The notes below the pieces were generated by a model that saw only the letters and a program-made list of their open reading frames with translations, ran no database searches and was not told the origin of the DNA. From the NCBI GenBank assembly GCA_963755635.1, contig CAVWKS010000019.1:1-64000 (forward strand): a stretch of 64,000 nt of DNA. The letters run 5' to 3'. Below are positions 25,435 to 34,146 of this stretch, piece by piece. Each line of letters opens with the position of its first letter. Positions within the stretch are counted from its first letter, which is position 1. A program made the translations under genes and the position numbers. Origin of the DNA: AC-32 sp963755635 (lineage in GTDB: Bacteria; Actinomycetota; Thermoleophilia; Gaiellales; Gaiellaceae).

Positions 25435-25641
25435 TCAGCCCCGTCCCAGCATCTTCTTGACGGCCTTCTGGTCGCTGGGCGCGACGGACTCAGCTTGCCG
25501 GACGCGCCTCCGCTTCCCTGACTTGCTCTTCACCAGATGGCCCGGAGGGGTCGTCCGCATCCTGCGGCGGCGCAGGAGCTTGCCCGTTCCCGACACCCTG
25601 AACCGCTTCTTCGCTGAGCTGTGTGTCTTCTGCTTTGGCAT
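25435..25641 (-). CDS. rpmI: 50S ribosomal protein L35 (bL35)
   Basis: Intact, 68 residues. MPKQKTHSSAKKRFRVSGTG and KLLRRRRMRTTPPGHLVKSK match bL35 from residue 1, which fixes the ATG at 25641. The first 152 bases lie inside the extended 3' part of infC in another frame. Confidence 0.95.
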   Translation of the reverse strand: MPKQKTHSSAKKRFRVSGTGKLLRRRRMRTTPPGHLVKSKSGKRRRVRQAESVAPSDQKAVKKMLGRG

Positions 25642-26209
25642 CTTCTTCCTTCTTCACTCCCGCGTTCTTCGTCGGCCCCAGCATCATCACCATGTTCCGG
25701 CCGTCGAGGAGCGGCGGCGACTCTACCTGGCCGATGTCTTTCACGTCTTCCGCGAGGCGCATCAGCAAGTCCCGCCCGCGCTCCGGATGGGTCGTCTCCC
25801 GGCCGCGGAACATGATCGTCACCTTGACCTTCGCGCGCTGGTTGAGGAAGCGCTCGACGTGGCCTTTCTTGGTGTTGTAGTCGTGGATTCCGATCTTGGG
25901 CCTGAGCTTGATCTCCTTGACGTTGATCGAGACCTGGTGTTTGCGCGCGAGCTTGGCCTTCTGCTCCTGCTCGTAGCGGTACTTCCCGTAGTCCATCACC
26001 TTCGCTACGGGCGGATCGGCCTGCGCCGCGACCTCGACGAGGTCGAGGTTCTTGCCCCACGCGTACTCGCGAGCTTCGTTTGACTCCTTGATCCCGAGCT
26101 GCTCCCCGTTTTCGCCGATCAGCCTGACCTTCGGCGCGCGGATCATCTCGTTGATTCGAGCTTGCGGGACGGGTGCCCGGTCCGGCTCGACCGTTCGCCG
26201 TGGCCTCAA
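25490..26209 (-). CDS. infC: translation initiation factor IF-3 with long C-terminal extension
   Basis: IF-3 binds the 30S subunit and checks start-codon pairing. The start is TTG at 26209; infC typically uses a rare start for self-regulation. The N-domain is ARINEMIRAPKVRLIGENGE, QLGIKESNEAREYAWGKNLD; the C-domain is KEIKLRPKIGIHDYNTKKGH, VKVTIMFRGRETTHPERG and GRNMVMMLGPTK. Beyond the normal end, about 55 extra residues rich in Glu, Asp, Pro and Gly run through the rpmI start and overlap it by 152 bases. Confidence 0.93.
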   Translation of the reverse strand: MRPRRTVEPDRAPVPQARINEMIRAPKVRLIGENGEQLGIKESNEAREYAWGKNLDLVEVAAQADPPVAKVMDYGKYRYEQEQKAKLARKHQVSINVKEIKLRPKIGIHDYNTKKGHVERFLNQRAKVKVTIMFRGRETTHPERGRDLLMRLAEDVKDIGQVESPPLLDGRNMVMMLGPTKNAGVKKEEDAKAEDTQLSEEAVQGVGNGQAPAPPQDADDPSGPSGEEQVREAEARPAS

Positions 26210-26248
26210 AGACCCTTCACCAAGTTCTCAATTACCTCCCTGTCGGAG

Positions 26249-26273
26249 AAAAACAAAACCGCTGCTGGAGCGG
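26249..26273 (-). terminator. intrinsic terminator/attenuator between thrS and infC
   Basis: On the minus strand a CCGCT-CCAGC-AGCGG hairpin is followed directly by TTTTGTTTTT, seven bases after the thrS stop (26280) and about 40 bases before the infC TTG. It can end thrS transcripts. Because infC-rpmI-rplT leaders are often controlled by premature termination, it may instead set read-through into infC. Confidence 0.7.
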
Positions 26274-26279
26274 CACGAG

Positions 26280-28157
26280 TCACAGGGTAGCAAGGTAGGA
26301 ACGAAGGTCGTTCAACGATTTGGTGAATTGTTTTCCACCGCGCTCCCGGACGGCAAGCGAGTCGTCCGACTCCTTGTCGCCGAAGACGATCGTGACCGGG
26401 ATCTTCTCGAGCTCCGAGTCGCGGATCCGCTTGCCGACGGTCTCGTCGCGCTCGTCGACCTCGACCCGGTAGGGCTCGAGCTTGCCGACGAGCTCCTGCG
26501 CGGCCGCGCGGTGCGCCTCGCCGACCGGGAGGATCCGGACCTGGACCGGCGCGAGCCAGAACGGAAACGCGCCCGCGTAGTGCTCGATCAGGATCCCGAC
26601 GAAGCGCTCGAACGAGCCGTAGAGCGCGCGGTGGACGACGTAGAGCTCGTGCTCGGTGTTGTCGGGGCCGACGTAGGTGAGCCCGAACCGCGCCGGCATC
26701 TGCGAGTCGAGCTGGATCGTGCCCATCTGCCAGCGCCGGCCGAGCGCGTCCTCCATGTGCAGGTCGATCTTCGGCCCGTAGAACGCGCCCTCGCCCGGCG
26801 CGAGCTCGTACGGGATCTCGTTCAGCTTGAGCGCCTCCTCGAGGGCGCTCTCGGTCATGTCCCATTCCTCATCGGTGCCGAGCTTGTTGTCGGGCCGCGT
26901 CGAGAGCTCGGCGCTCGCCTTCAGGCCGAACAGCTCGTAGAGGTAGCGCCCGTAGGCGACGACCTGCCGGATCTCTTCCTGAATCTGGTCGGCGGTGCAG
27001 AAGATGTGCGCGTCGTCCTGGGTGACGATGCGCACGCGGAGCAGGCCGTGGAGGGTGCCGGTCAGCTCGTCGCGGTGCAGCGGCGCCGCCTCGGCGAGAC
27101 GCATCGGCAGCTCGCGATAGCTCCGCGGCCGGCTGCCGAAGAGCAGCATCGCGCCGGGGCAGTTCATCGCCTTCATCGCCCAGGGCCGGCCGTCGACCTC
27201 GAGCTTGAACATCAGGTCCTCGTACTTCGGGAAGTGGCCCGACGTGTACCAGGTGTCGTTGTCGTAGATCAGCGGCGTGCGGATCTCGTCGTAGCCGCGC
27301 TTCAGGTTCTCCCGGCGGCGGATGTCTTCCAGGATGTTCCAGAGCACCATCCCCTTCGGGTACCAGAGCGGCGAGCCCGGCGAGTGCTGCGAGAAGGTGA
27401 AGAGGCCGAGCTGCGGGCCGAGACGGCGGTGGTCGCGCTTGCGCGCCTCCTCGAGCCGCTCCAGGTGCTGCTCGAGGTCCTCCTGGCTGTAGAAGGCGGT
27501 GCCGTAGATCCGGGTCAGCTGCGTGTTCTTCTCGTCGCCGCGCCAGTACGCGCCGGCGAGGCCGGTCAGCTTGAGCGCCTTGATCGGCTTCGAGTCCTGC
27601 AGATGCGGGCCGCGGCAGAGATCGGTGAACTCGCCCTGCGTGTAGAAGGTGATCGGGCCCTCGGCGGTGTCGACGAGCTCGACCTTGTAAGGCTCGTCCT
27701 GCTCTGCGAAGAAGCGCTTGGCCTCCTCGGCGCTGACTTCCTCGCGGTTCCAGGAGCGGCCCTCGGCGAGCTCCTTGCGGATCTCGTCCTCGATCTGCTC
27801 GAGCGCGTCCTCGCCGATCGGCTCCGGGAACTCGAAGTCGTAGTAGAACCCGTTCTCGATCGGCGGGCCGATCGCGATCTTCGTGCCGGGGTAGAGGCGC
27901 CGGACGGCCTCGGCGAGCAGGTGCGCGGCGGAGTGGCGCAGGACGTAGAGCGCGTCGGGGTCCTGCGTGTCGCGGGTGGTCAGGATCTGGATCTGCTGGC
28001 CGTCCTCGAGCGGCTGGCGCAGGTCCTGGACGTTGCCGTTCGAGCGCACGAGCACGGCCTGCTCGGCCAGCTTCGGGCCGATCGCGCGCGCGGCGTCGAG
28101 GCCGGTCGCGCCGTCGGGCAGCTCGAGCTGCGACGAGTCGGGCAGGACGACCTTCAT
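26280..28157 (-). CDS. thrS: threonyl-tRNA synthetase
   Basis: Intact, 625 residues, all domains present. The TGS domain starts MKVVLPDSSQLELPDGATGL. The editing domain has RHSAAHLLAEAVRRLYPGTK and the zinc-type HLQDS. The class II core has PKGMVLWNILEDIRRRENLK (motif 1 region), MNCPGAMLLFGSRPRSYREL with the zinc Cys, motif 2 RIVTQDDAHIFCT and motif 3 RALYGSFERFVGILIEHYAG. The C-terminal anticodon domain ends VRERGGKQFTKSLNDLRSYL. No T-box or other leader is visible upstream. Confidence 0.96.
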   Translation of the reverse strand: MKVVLPDSSQLELPDGATGLDAARAIGPKLAEQAVLVRSNGNVQDLRQPLEDGQQIQILTTRDTQDPDALYVLRHSAAHLLAEAVRRLYPGTKIAIGPPIENGFYYDFEFPEPIGEDALEQIEDEIRKELAEGRSWNREEVSAEEAKRFFAEQDEPYKVELVDTAEGPITFYTQGEFTDLCRGPHLQDSKPIKALKLTGLAGAYWRGDEKNTQLTRIYGTAFYSQEDLEQHLERLEEARKRDHRRLGPQLGLFTFSQHSPGSPLWYPKGMVLWNILEDIRRRENLKRGYDEIRTPLIYDNDTWYTSGHFPKYEDLMFKLEVDGRPWAMKAMNCPGAMLLFGSRPRSYRELPMRLAEAAPLHRDELTGTLHGLLRVRIVTQDDAHIFCTADQIQEEIRQVVAYGRYLYELFGLKASAELSTRPDNKLGTDEEWDMTESALEEALKLNEIPYELAPGEGAFYGPKIDLHMEDALGRRWQMGTIQLDSQMPARFGLTYVGPDNTEHELYVVHRALYGSFERFVGILIEHYAGAFPFWLAPVQVRILPVGEAHRAAAQELVGKLEPYRVEVDERDETVGKRIRDSELEKIPVTIVFGDKESDDSLAVRERGGKQFTKSLNDLRSYLATL

Positions 28158-28275
28158 GGAAGATCAGGATACTTCGACGCCCCGCGAGGACGACCGCAAC
28201 GAAGAACTGGACGAGTCGCCTGCACCCGACCCGGAAGAGGGCGGCGACGCGCGGGACGACCCACAGGCGGATTAG
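28156..28275 (+). CDS. 39-residue acidic peptide, doubtful
   Basis: ATG 28156 gives MEDQDTSTPREDDRNEELDE followed by an Asp/Glu/Pro-rich tail. Its ATG overlaps the thrS ATG on the other strand (CATG), leaving no room for separate promoters unless transcription starts inside the opposite gene. Composition is plausible for a disordered peptide, but with no homology evidence it may be a chance frame. Confidence 0.3.
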   Translation: MEDQDTSTPREDDRNEELDESPAPDPEEGGDARDDPQAD

Positions 28276-28278
28276 CCG

Positions 28279-28644
28279 CTACTCGCCCTCCACGGCGGCC
28301 TTCAGCTCGGCCGGGCACTTGAGCCAGTAGCTCTCGCGCAGCCATTCGAGCGCCGCTTCGAGCGACTCCTCGTCGGTGACCGCTGCGGTGATCCAGCCGT
28401 AGCGGCCCACGTGGCTGGCGGTGCGGACGTACGGGAGCAGGTGCGCGATCTCGCGCTCCTCGGCGGTGAGCTTCATCGTCACGTCCACCGAGTCGTCGCG
28501 GGTGACCGCCCAGCCGAAAACCTTGTTCTGGCCGACCTTGAAGACGGGGAAGTCGCCCCACGGCCGGTCCTCGTACGCCTCGGGAAACCCGAGCGCAACC
28601 TCATGGATCCGCGCCTCGATCTGCTGCAGCCGCACGAGCCCCAT
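28279..28644 (-). CDS. MmcQ/YjbR-family protein
   Basis: Intact, 121 residues. The family pattern is visible: LGFPEAYEDRPWGDFPVFKV, GQNKVFGWAVTRDDSVDVTM (the typical K-x-F-x-W core), SHVGRYGWITAAVTDEESLE and a final LIRESY-like LRESYWLKCP. These small double-wing DNA-binding-like proteins lack a firmly established role. It is a single gene between thrS and the divergent CBS gene. Confidence 0.8.
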   Translation of the reverse strand: MGLVRLQQIEARIHEVALGFPEAYEDRPWGDFPVFKVGQNKVFGWAVTRDDSVDVTMKLTAEEREIAHLLPYVRTASHVGRYGWITAAVTDEESLEAALEWLRESYWLKCPAELKAAVEGE

Positions 28645-28709
28645 TCTGGCGGTTTGGCGCTCCCTGGGCCGGGAACCCGAATATGACTCCTAAATAGGAA
28701 GGGGCTTCC

Positions 28710-29196
28710 ATGGGGAAGAGCGTCAAAGATGCGATGACGTCTGATCCATGCACCATCGATGCCGACCAGACCGTCTCGTACGCGGCACGAATGCTGAAGG
28801 ACGAGAACGTCGGCCTCGCGCCCGTCGTCGAGGGCCAGCGGCTCATCGGGACGCTGACCGACCGCGACATCGTCACGCGCGTGGTCGCCGAGGGCAAGGA
28901 CCCGCAGAGCGTCAGGGTCCGCGACGTCGCGTCGAGCCACCTCGTCACCGTCGATCCTCAGCAGGACCTCGACGAGGCGCTGCGGCTGATGGCGAGCCAC
29001 CAGGTCCGCCGGCTGCCGGTCGTCGAAGAGGACGGCCGGGTCGTGGGTGTCCTCGCCCAGGCCGACGTCGCCGAGCACGCGAAGGAGAAGAAGGTCGGCG
29101 AGATGGTCGAGGAAATCTCCAGGACTGAGAGGAGACTCGTCGATGCAGGGCGGCACCACCGCCCAGAAGAAGGCAGGCGGCCGCAAGAGCTCGTAG
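28710..29196 (+). CDS. CBS-domain-pair protein, one frame change at the C-terminus
   Basis: Two CBS motifs form a Bateman module that usually binds adenine nucleotides: VKDAMTSDPCTIDADQTVSY...LIGTLTDRDIVTRVV and VRDVASSHLVTVDPQQDLDE...VVGVLAQADVAEHA. The open frame runs on past 29135 into unlikely sequence, whereas the other frame gives SSMQGGTTAQKKAGGRKSS and a TAG at 29196, right before a strong terminator. I take that as the real end, with a one-base error near 29135. RBS AGGAAGGGG lies upstream of the ATG. Confidence 0.8.
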
Positions 29197-29201
29197 TTCT
29201 C

Positions 29202-29234
29202 GACGGGCGCCCGGGACCGGCCCGGGCGCCCGTC
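29202..29234. terminator. long perfect hairpin, bidirectional terminator
   Basis: A 14-bp perfect stem GACGGGCGCCCGGG/CCCGGGCGCCCGTC with a 5-base loop lies 5 bases after the CBS gene stop and 8 bases before the msrA stop on the other strand. It is very stable, with no T-run, which suits a shared terminator of convergent transcripts in a GC-rich actinobacterium. Confidence 0.7.
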
Positions 29235-29242
29235 AGCTCAGG

Positions 29243-29734
29243 TCAGGAGACTTCCGCGAGCTGCGTCGTGCAGCTCGAGCGCCCCTGCTTCTCCAGGTAG
29301 CGCTGGTGGTACTCCTCGGCGCGGTAGAACGTCTGCGCCGGCTCGATCAGCGTGACGACGGGCTTGCGATAGCGGCCCGAGGCGTCGAGCTCGGCCTTCG
29401 AGCGCTCTGCCGCCCCGCGCTGCTCCTCGTCGTGGAAGAAGACCACCGAGCGGTACTGGTCGCCGATGTCCCAGCCCTGGCGGTTCTTCTGCGTCGGGTT
29501 GTGCTTGTTCCAGAAGACCTCGAGCAGCTGCTCGTAGGAGACGCGCTCCGGGTCATAGGTGACCTCGACCACCTCGGCGTGGCCGGTCGTGTGCGAGCAG
29601 ACGTCCTGGTAGCTCGGGTTCTCGAGATGGCCGCCTTCGTAGCCGACCTCGGTCTTCGTCACGCCTTCGATCTGGCGGAACGCGGCCTCGACGCCCCAGA
29701 AGCAGCCGGCGCCGAACGTTGCCTTCTTCTCCAC
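29243..29734 (-). CDS. msrA: peptide-methionine (S)-S-oxide reductase
   Basis: It reduces the S-epimer of methionine sulfoxide. Intact, 163 residues from GTG 29734, whose G is the last base of the msrB stop. The catalytic motif is TFGAGCFWGVEAAFRQIEGV, then VGYEGGHLENPSYQDVCSHT and TGHAEVVEVTYDPERVSYEQ. NPTQKNRQGWDIGDQYRSVV is also typical. A Cys near the C-terminus (SSCTTQLAEVS) may act as recycling cysteine. Confidence 0.95.
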   Translation of the reverse strand: MEKKATFGAGCFWGVEAAFRQIEGVTKTEVGYEGGHLENPSYQDVCSHTTGHAEVVEVTYDPERVSYEQLLEVFWNKHNPTQKNRQGWDIGDQYRSVVFFHDEEQRGAAERSKAELDASGRYRKPVVTLIEPAQTFYRAEEYHQRYLEKQGRSSCTTQLAEVS

Positions 29735-30126
29735 TATTCCTCCTCCAGCTTGAGTGCCGCCGAGTTGATGCAGTAGCGCTGCCCCGTCGGGTGCGGCCCG
29801 TCCGGGAAGACATGGCCGAGGTGCCCGCCGCAGCTCGCGCACAGGACCTCGGTGCGGTTCATGAAGAAGCTCCGGTCGGTCTCTTCCTCGATCGCCTCCT
29901 CGTCGGCAGGCGCGTAGAACGCCGGCCAGCCGCAGCCCGAGTCGTACTTCGCTTCCGAGGCGAAGAGCTCCGCCCCGCAGCCGGCACACTTGTAGGTGCC
30001 CGGCTCGAACGTGTGGTCGTACTCGCCGCTGAACGGGCGCTCCGTGCCTTTCTCTCGCAGCACGTGGTACTGCTCGGGGCTCAGCTCGGCCCGCCACTCG
30101 GCTTCGGTTTTCTTGATCTTGGTCAC
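29734..30126 (-). CDS. msrB: peptide-methionine (R)-S-oxide reductase
   Basis: Intact, 130 residues. The two zinc CxxC pairs are CAGCGAELF and VLCASCGGHLGHVF; the catalytic Cys is in GQRYCINSAALKL. KYDSGCGWPAFYAP is also diagnostic. It forms a translationally coupled pair with msrA, so the cell can repair both sulfoxide epimers from one transcript. Confidence 0.95.
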   Translation of the reverse strand: MTKIKKTEAEWRAELSPEQYHVLREKGTERPFSGEYDHTFEPGTYKCAGCGAELFASEAKYDSGCGWPAFYAPADEEAIEEETDRSFFMNRTEVLCASCGGHLGHVFPDGPHPTGQRYCINSAALKLEEE

Positions 30127-30246
30127 GTTGAACAGTCTTGCAGGAGGCGTGTCCGTTACGTCGGGAAACCCGGAACGTTCTCAAGCTCACGAACCGTGCC
30201 CCGATTCTCTTGCAATACCGACAGCGACAGGCCGGGCGCCTCGGCC

Positions 30247-30746
30247 TTACTCGGCGAACTTCTCGGCGTGAAAGGCGTAGGCCCACATCGAGCTCGGCTC
30301 GATGCGAATGAAGACGACACCTTCGCCCCACTCGAACGGACTCGACTGAAAGATGTCGCGCCAGATGGGCTCGATTCGTCGACGCCCTCGTCGTCGCGGC
30401 GAATGATCGTCGCGTGCCCGTGGACGATGATGCCGATCGTGTCGTCGTCCATGTGCGCGGCGCTGCATGCTGGTTGGCACGCAGGTGCCGGAGGCGGGGC
30501 GCCCGGCCTCCGGTGGAGACGGTGGACCGCCCTCGGATGAAGACGCGGTCGAGCGGGGCCACTGGGGCTCGCTCGCTGTTCACGGTCGTGAAGGCGACGT
30601 GCTTCGTTCCTTGCAGGTAGTGGATGACTTGCTGAGTGGTCAGGCGCGGCTCGGCTTGACTATCTTCGCGAGATGCGGGTTCGGCTGGGCGAAGGTGCGA
30701 TCGAAAAGCGCCTGGAGCTGCTCGATCCGTCCTCAGACTCGAACAT
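30247..30746 (-). CDS. pyridoxamine 5'-phosphate oxidase-like (PPOX) protein, frame-broken
   Basis: The frame-corrected protein starts at ATG 30746 (MFESEDG), continues IEQLQALFDRTFAQPNPHLA, and after a frame change reads TTQQVIHYLQGTKHVAFTTV, a split-barrel strand pattern usual for FMN- or F420-binding PPOX proteins. GIIVHGHATIIRRDDEGVDE and WGEGVVFIRIEPSSMWAYAF follow, ending at 30247. Four frame segments are needed. Cofactor preference cannot be determined. Confidence 0.65.
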
Positions 30747-32158
30747 CGCCTCGCCAGCACCAGATTCTCCAGCAGAGCCATCGTGAACCGGACGGCGTGG
30801 CCGACGTCCTCGAGCCTGATGTGCTCGTTTGGCGCGTGCGCTCTCGCGCCGAAGTAGAACGGGTTGTCCGGCGCGGCGATCCCGGGCGCGCCGAGGTGGC
30901 GCTGCAGTGAGGCGACGATCGGCAGCGTGCCGGCGATGCGGGGCGTGATCGAAGGCGGGCTGCCGAGAAGCCTCCTCCGCGATCTCGGCGACCGCTGCGC
31001 CGACGGATGCTCGATCGGCGTCCCCGCCACTTCGGCCATCCCGAGCACAGTCACCTCGACGTCGTCGAAGCCTCGCGCTCGAGGTGCGAGCGCACCAGTT
31101 CGAGGATCTGCTCGGGCCGCTGCTCGGGAACGAGCCTGAAGTCGAGCAACGCGCCGCCTTCGGCCGGAAGGACCGTCTTCACACCCGGCCCGCCGTACCT
31201 GGTCTGATCCCCGCGATGTTCGCGGTCGGGCCGAACGAGCTCCGCTCGCGCAAAGCCGCGCCGCTGAGGCCGTCGAGGAACCGCTGGATGCCAACATCTC
31301 TCGAAGGTCGTGCTCGGTCGCATCGCCCTGCTCCTCGATCGCCTGCCGCTCGGCCTCGGTCGGCGCCAGCACCGCGTCGTAGAAGCCGGGAACCCGGACC
31401 GTGCCGTCGCGATCTCGCAGGCTCGCGAGCGCCTCCACCAGCCACCAGCCACGCTCGGGACGGTGGCGGCTGCTGCCGAGTGGGCATCGGTCTTCAGCAG
31501 CTTCACGTCGAAGCGAACCGAGAGCGCGCCCTTGAAACCGAGGCCGATCGACGGCCGCCCGTCGCTCAGGCGCGCCGAGCTGCCTCCCAGAGGCAGGCGT
31601 CCGCGCGAAGGGCATCGGCGTTGCGCCGGACGATCTCGTCGAAGTGCGGGCTGAGCCCCTCCTTCTTCACCTCGACGATCCAGCGGATCGTCAGCGGTAG
31701 CTCCATGTCCTGCTCGAGCAGCGCGCAGATAGCCCGCGATCCGGACCGCGAGCTCGCCCTTGTTGTCGGTGGCCCCGCGCGCGAAGAGCTCCCGTCGCGG
31801 AGCGGCGGCTCGAACGGCGGCGAGTCCAGAGCTCGAGCGGGTCGGGCGGCTGGACGTCGTAGTGATTGTAGAGCAGCAGCGTGTAGTCGCTCCGGCCGCG
31901 CTGCTCGCCGTAGACCGCGGCGAGGCCGTCGTCGGCCCGCAGCTGCCTGGTCGAGAAGCCGCTGCCGGAGAGCAGTTCCTCGACGAGCGTCGCGGTCGTC
32001 TCAAGTGCGCGGCCTTCCGCCGAGACGCTCGGTTCCCGGCAGAGCAGATCGAGCAGGCGGAGCGCCTCCTCCTCGACCTTCGCGCCGTTCGGCTTCCGCA
32101 CGGAGCGGAGCCTAACTGCGCTCTGCCTACGAGCTTCCCGCTCGATGTCGCGAGTCAT
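30740..32158 (-). CDS. M20-family metallopeptidase, frame-broken
   Basis: A di-zinc exopeptidase or deacylase. The start is ATG 32158 (or GTG 32101, before VEEEALRLLDLLCREPSVSA). The family motifs follow in order across frames: TLLLYNHYDVQPPDPLELW (first zinc His/Asp), ELFARGATDNKGELAVRIA (bridging Asp), GFKGALSVRFDVK with DAHSA (dimerisation domain), FGPTANIAGI, VLPAEGGALLDFRLVPEQRP, and HAPNEHIRLEDVGHAVRFTM at the end with the last zinc His. It resembles carnosinase/dipeptidase-type M20. At least five frame changes; the exact end is uncertain. Confidence 0.75.
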
Positions 32159-32386
32159 GTTCGGGAATTACGCCAGTCGGCGTTATCGGGTCACGTCAAC
32201 CGGCTCTAAAAGAGGGTTCCCATGGCAGGGACAGCGGCAGCGGCAGGGTCTGCGCTCGATGAGCTGTGCGGGCAGATTCGGGGTGAGAACGTCTTCCGGA
32301 GCAGCTTCAGCATTCCGGTCGGCTGACCGGCCGCGCGGTACCCGGGCCGAGCGGGCAGTCGGCAGCTACGTCGTGTTCGCCCCGGG

Positions 32387-33306
32387 ATGCCCGCAGAGCG
32401 ACCACTCGAGGCGCGCGGCCTCGTCAAGCGCTACGGCGCGATCACCGCGGTCGGCGGAGTCGACCTGACCGTCGAGCGGGGCGACGTCATTGGCTTTCTG
32501 GGGCCGAACGGGGCGGGCAAGACGACAACGCTCCGGATCCTGCTCGGTCTGATCCACCCGGACGAAGGCGAGGCGCGGCTCTTCGGGCGCGACCCGCAGG
32601 ACGACCTGCCCGCGGCCCTCGACGGCGTAGCCGGGTTCGTGGAGACCCCGTACTTCTACTCCTACTTCAGCGGCCCAAGAACCTCGAGCTGCTCGCGGCC
32701 TTCGACCGTCGCGGCCACGAACGGATCGACGAGCTGCTCGCGCTCGTCGACCTCGACAAGCGCGCCCACGACCGAACCGGCGGCTATTCGCAAGGCATGC
32801 GGCAGCGGCTCGGCCTGGCCGCGTCGCTGCTGCGCGAGCCGCAGTTGCTGGCTCGACAAGCCACGAACGGCCTCGATCCGGCGGCATGCGCGACATGCGC
32901 CGGCTCGTGGTCCGTGTCTCGGGCGAGGGGATCGCGGCCTGCTCTCAGCCACCTATTCGCCGAGGTCGAAGAGATCTGCAACCGCGTCGCGATCATCCGC
33001 CGCGGGGAGATCGCCTACGAGGGCACCCTGGCCGACCTCCGAGCGAGCGCCGGCTCGAACCGCTACCGCCTGCGGACGACCGACAACGGCCGAGCGCATC
33101 AGGTCCTGCTCGAGCACGCCGAGGCGGCCGACGTGATCCTCGGTGGCGACGAGCTGACTTTCAGCACCGCCGAAGCCGAGGTCGGGGCTGTCGCGTGCGC
33201 TCGTCGGCGCGGGACTGGGAATCACCGCGCTGTGCCGGAACAGCTGAGCCTCGAGAGCTTCTTCTTCGAGCTGACCGAGGGCGAGCAGCCTGCGGAGGCC
33301 GCGTGA
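32387..33306 (+). CDS. ABC transporter ATP-binding protein, frame-broken
   Basis: ATG 32387 gives LEARGLVKRYGAITAVGGVD, Walker A GFLGPNGAGKTTTLRILLGL and GLIHPDEGEARLFGRDP. Frame changes follow near 32680 and 32860. The second half reads MRQRLGLAASLLREPQLL, a disturbed Walker B and D-loop (TNGLDPAA), then LFAEVEEICNRVAIIRRGEI and FFFELTEG at the end. This is the CcmA/NatA-type exporter ATPase with a C-terminal extension. The stop overlaps the permease start (GTGA). The region 32159-32386 before it holds only a 34-codon frame of doubtful value. Confidence 0.8.
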
Positions 33307-34116
33307 CCGGCGCGCTCGTCGCCTACCGCTGGGAGCTGCGCAAGCTCGTCTCGCAGAAGCGCACCTACATCGGCATCGGCGCGGCCATCTTCTGCCGGTC
33401 GTCTTCGTGACGGTGATGGCCCTGCAGAAGGCGGCCCGTACGACGCGCCGCTCGGGCACAACCTCCGCCGGACCGGGCTGTCGCTCGCCCTGGTCGTCCT
33501 GACCTTCGTGTCCCGCTTCGGCGCCCAGCTCGCGGCTGCGCTCGTCGCCGGCGACATCGTCGCCTCCGAGCACGCGGGCAAGACGCTGAAGATGATCCTG
33601 ACGCGCTCGCTGCGCCGCGGCCAGATCCTGACCGGCAAGACGCTCGCTGCGTTCACGTACGTGCTCGTGACCATCCTCGCCCTCGGTATCGCGGGGCTCG
33701 TCGCCGGCTCATCGCCTGGGGCTTCAACCCGCTCACGAATCTGAGCGGCGTGCGCGTCTCCGCGCTGCACACCCTCTGGCTCAGCGCGGCTGCCCTCGGC
33801 GTCTTCTCGCTGCCGTTGATCGCAGTGGCGTCCTTCGCAATCCTGCTCTCGACGTGGACTCGGAATAGCGCCGCCGCAATCGTCGGCACGCTGGTCTACG
33901 CGCTTGGACAGGAGGCGATCGCCGGCCTCGTCCACCAGGACCTGGGCGAAGCACTACTTCCTTTCAGACCAGTTCGACGGCTGGCACGGCCTCTTCATGT
34001 CGCCGCTGGCCTGGACGCCGATCGTCCGCGCGATCTGGGTCTCCGCGATCTTCGTCGCGGTCCCCCTGACGATCGCGTGGCTGATCTTCAACCGCCGCGA
34101 CGTCGCCGACGACTAG
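33303..34116 (+). CDS. ABC-2-type transporter permease, frame-broken
   Basis: From GTG 33303, VTGALVAYRWELRKLVSQKR and TYIGIGAAIF match the N-terminus of ABC-2 permeases. Later frames hold ASEHAGKTLKMILTRSLRRG (the conserved extrusion-type motif after TM2), TLAAFTYVLVTILALGIAGL, LPLIAVASFAILLSTWTRNS and VRAIWVSAIFVAVPLTIAWL. About six TM segments can be counted. Four frame segments. It works with the upstream ATPase; the substrate is unknown. Confidence 0.75.
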
Positions 34117-34146
34117 GCAACGCCCTGTGGCAGGTGGGAGCAGCCC

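Noticed and set aside
26052..28322. 756-codon plus-strand open frame across thrS
   Set aside because: Antisense shadow of a GC-rich gene; composition is Leu/Arg/Val/Asp repeats without domains, while thrS on the other strand has every expected motif.
32222..32327. 34-codon ORF (MAGTAAAAGSALDELCGQIR) upstream of the ABC ATPase
   Set aside because: Possible ribosome site but no recognisable feature and close to chance length; not listed as a gene.
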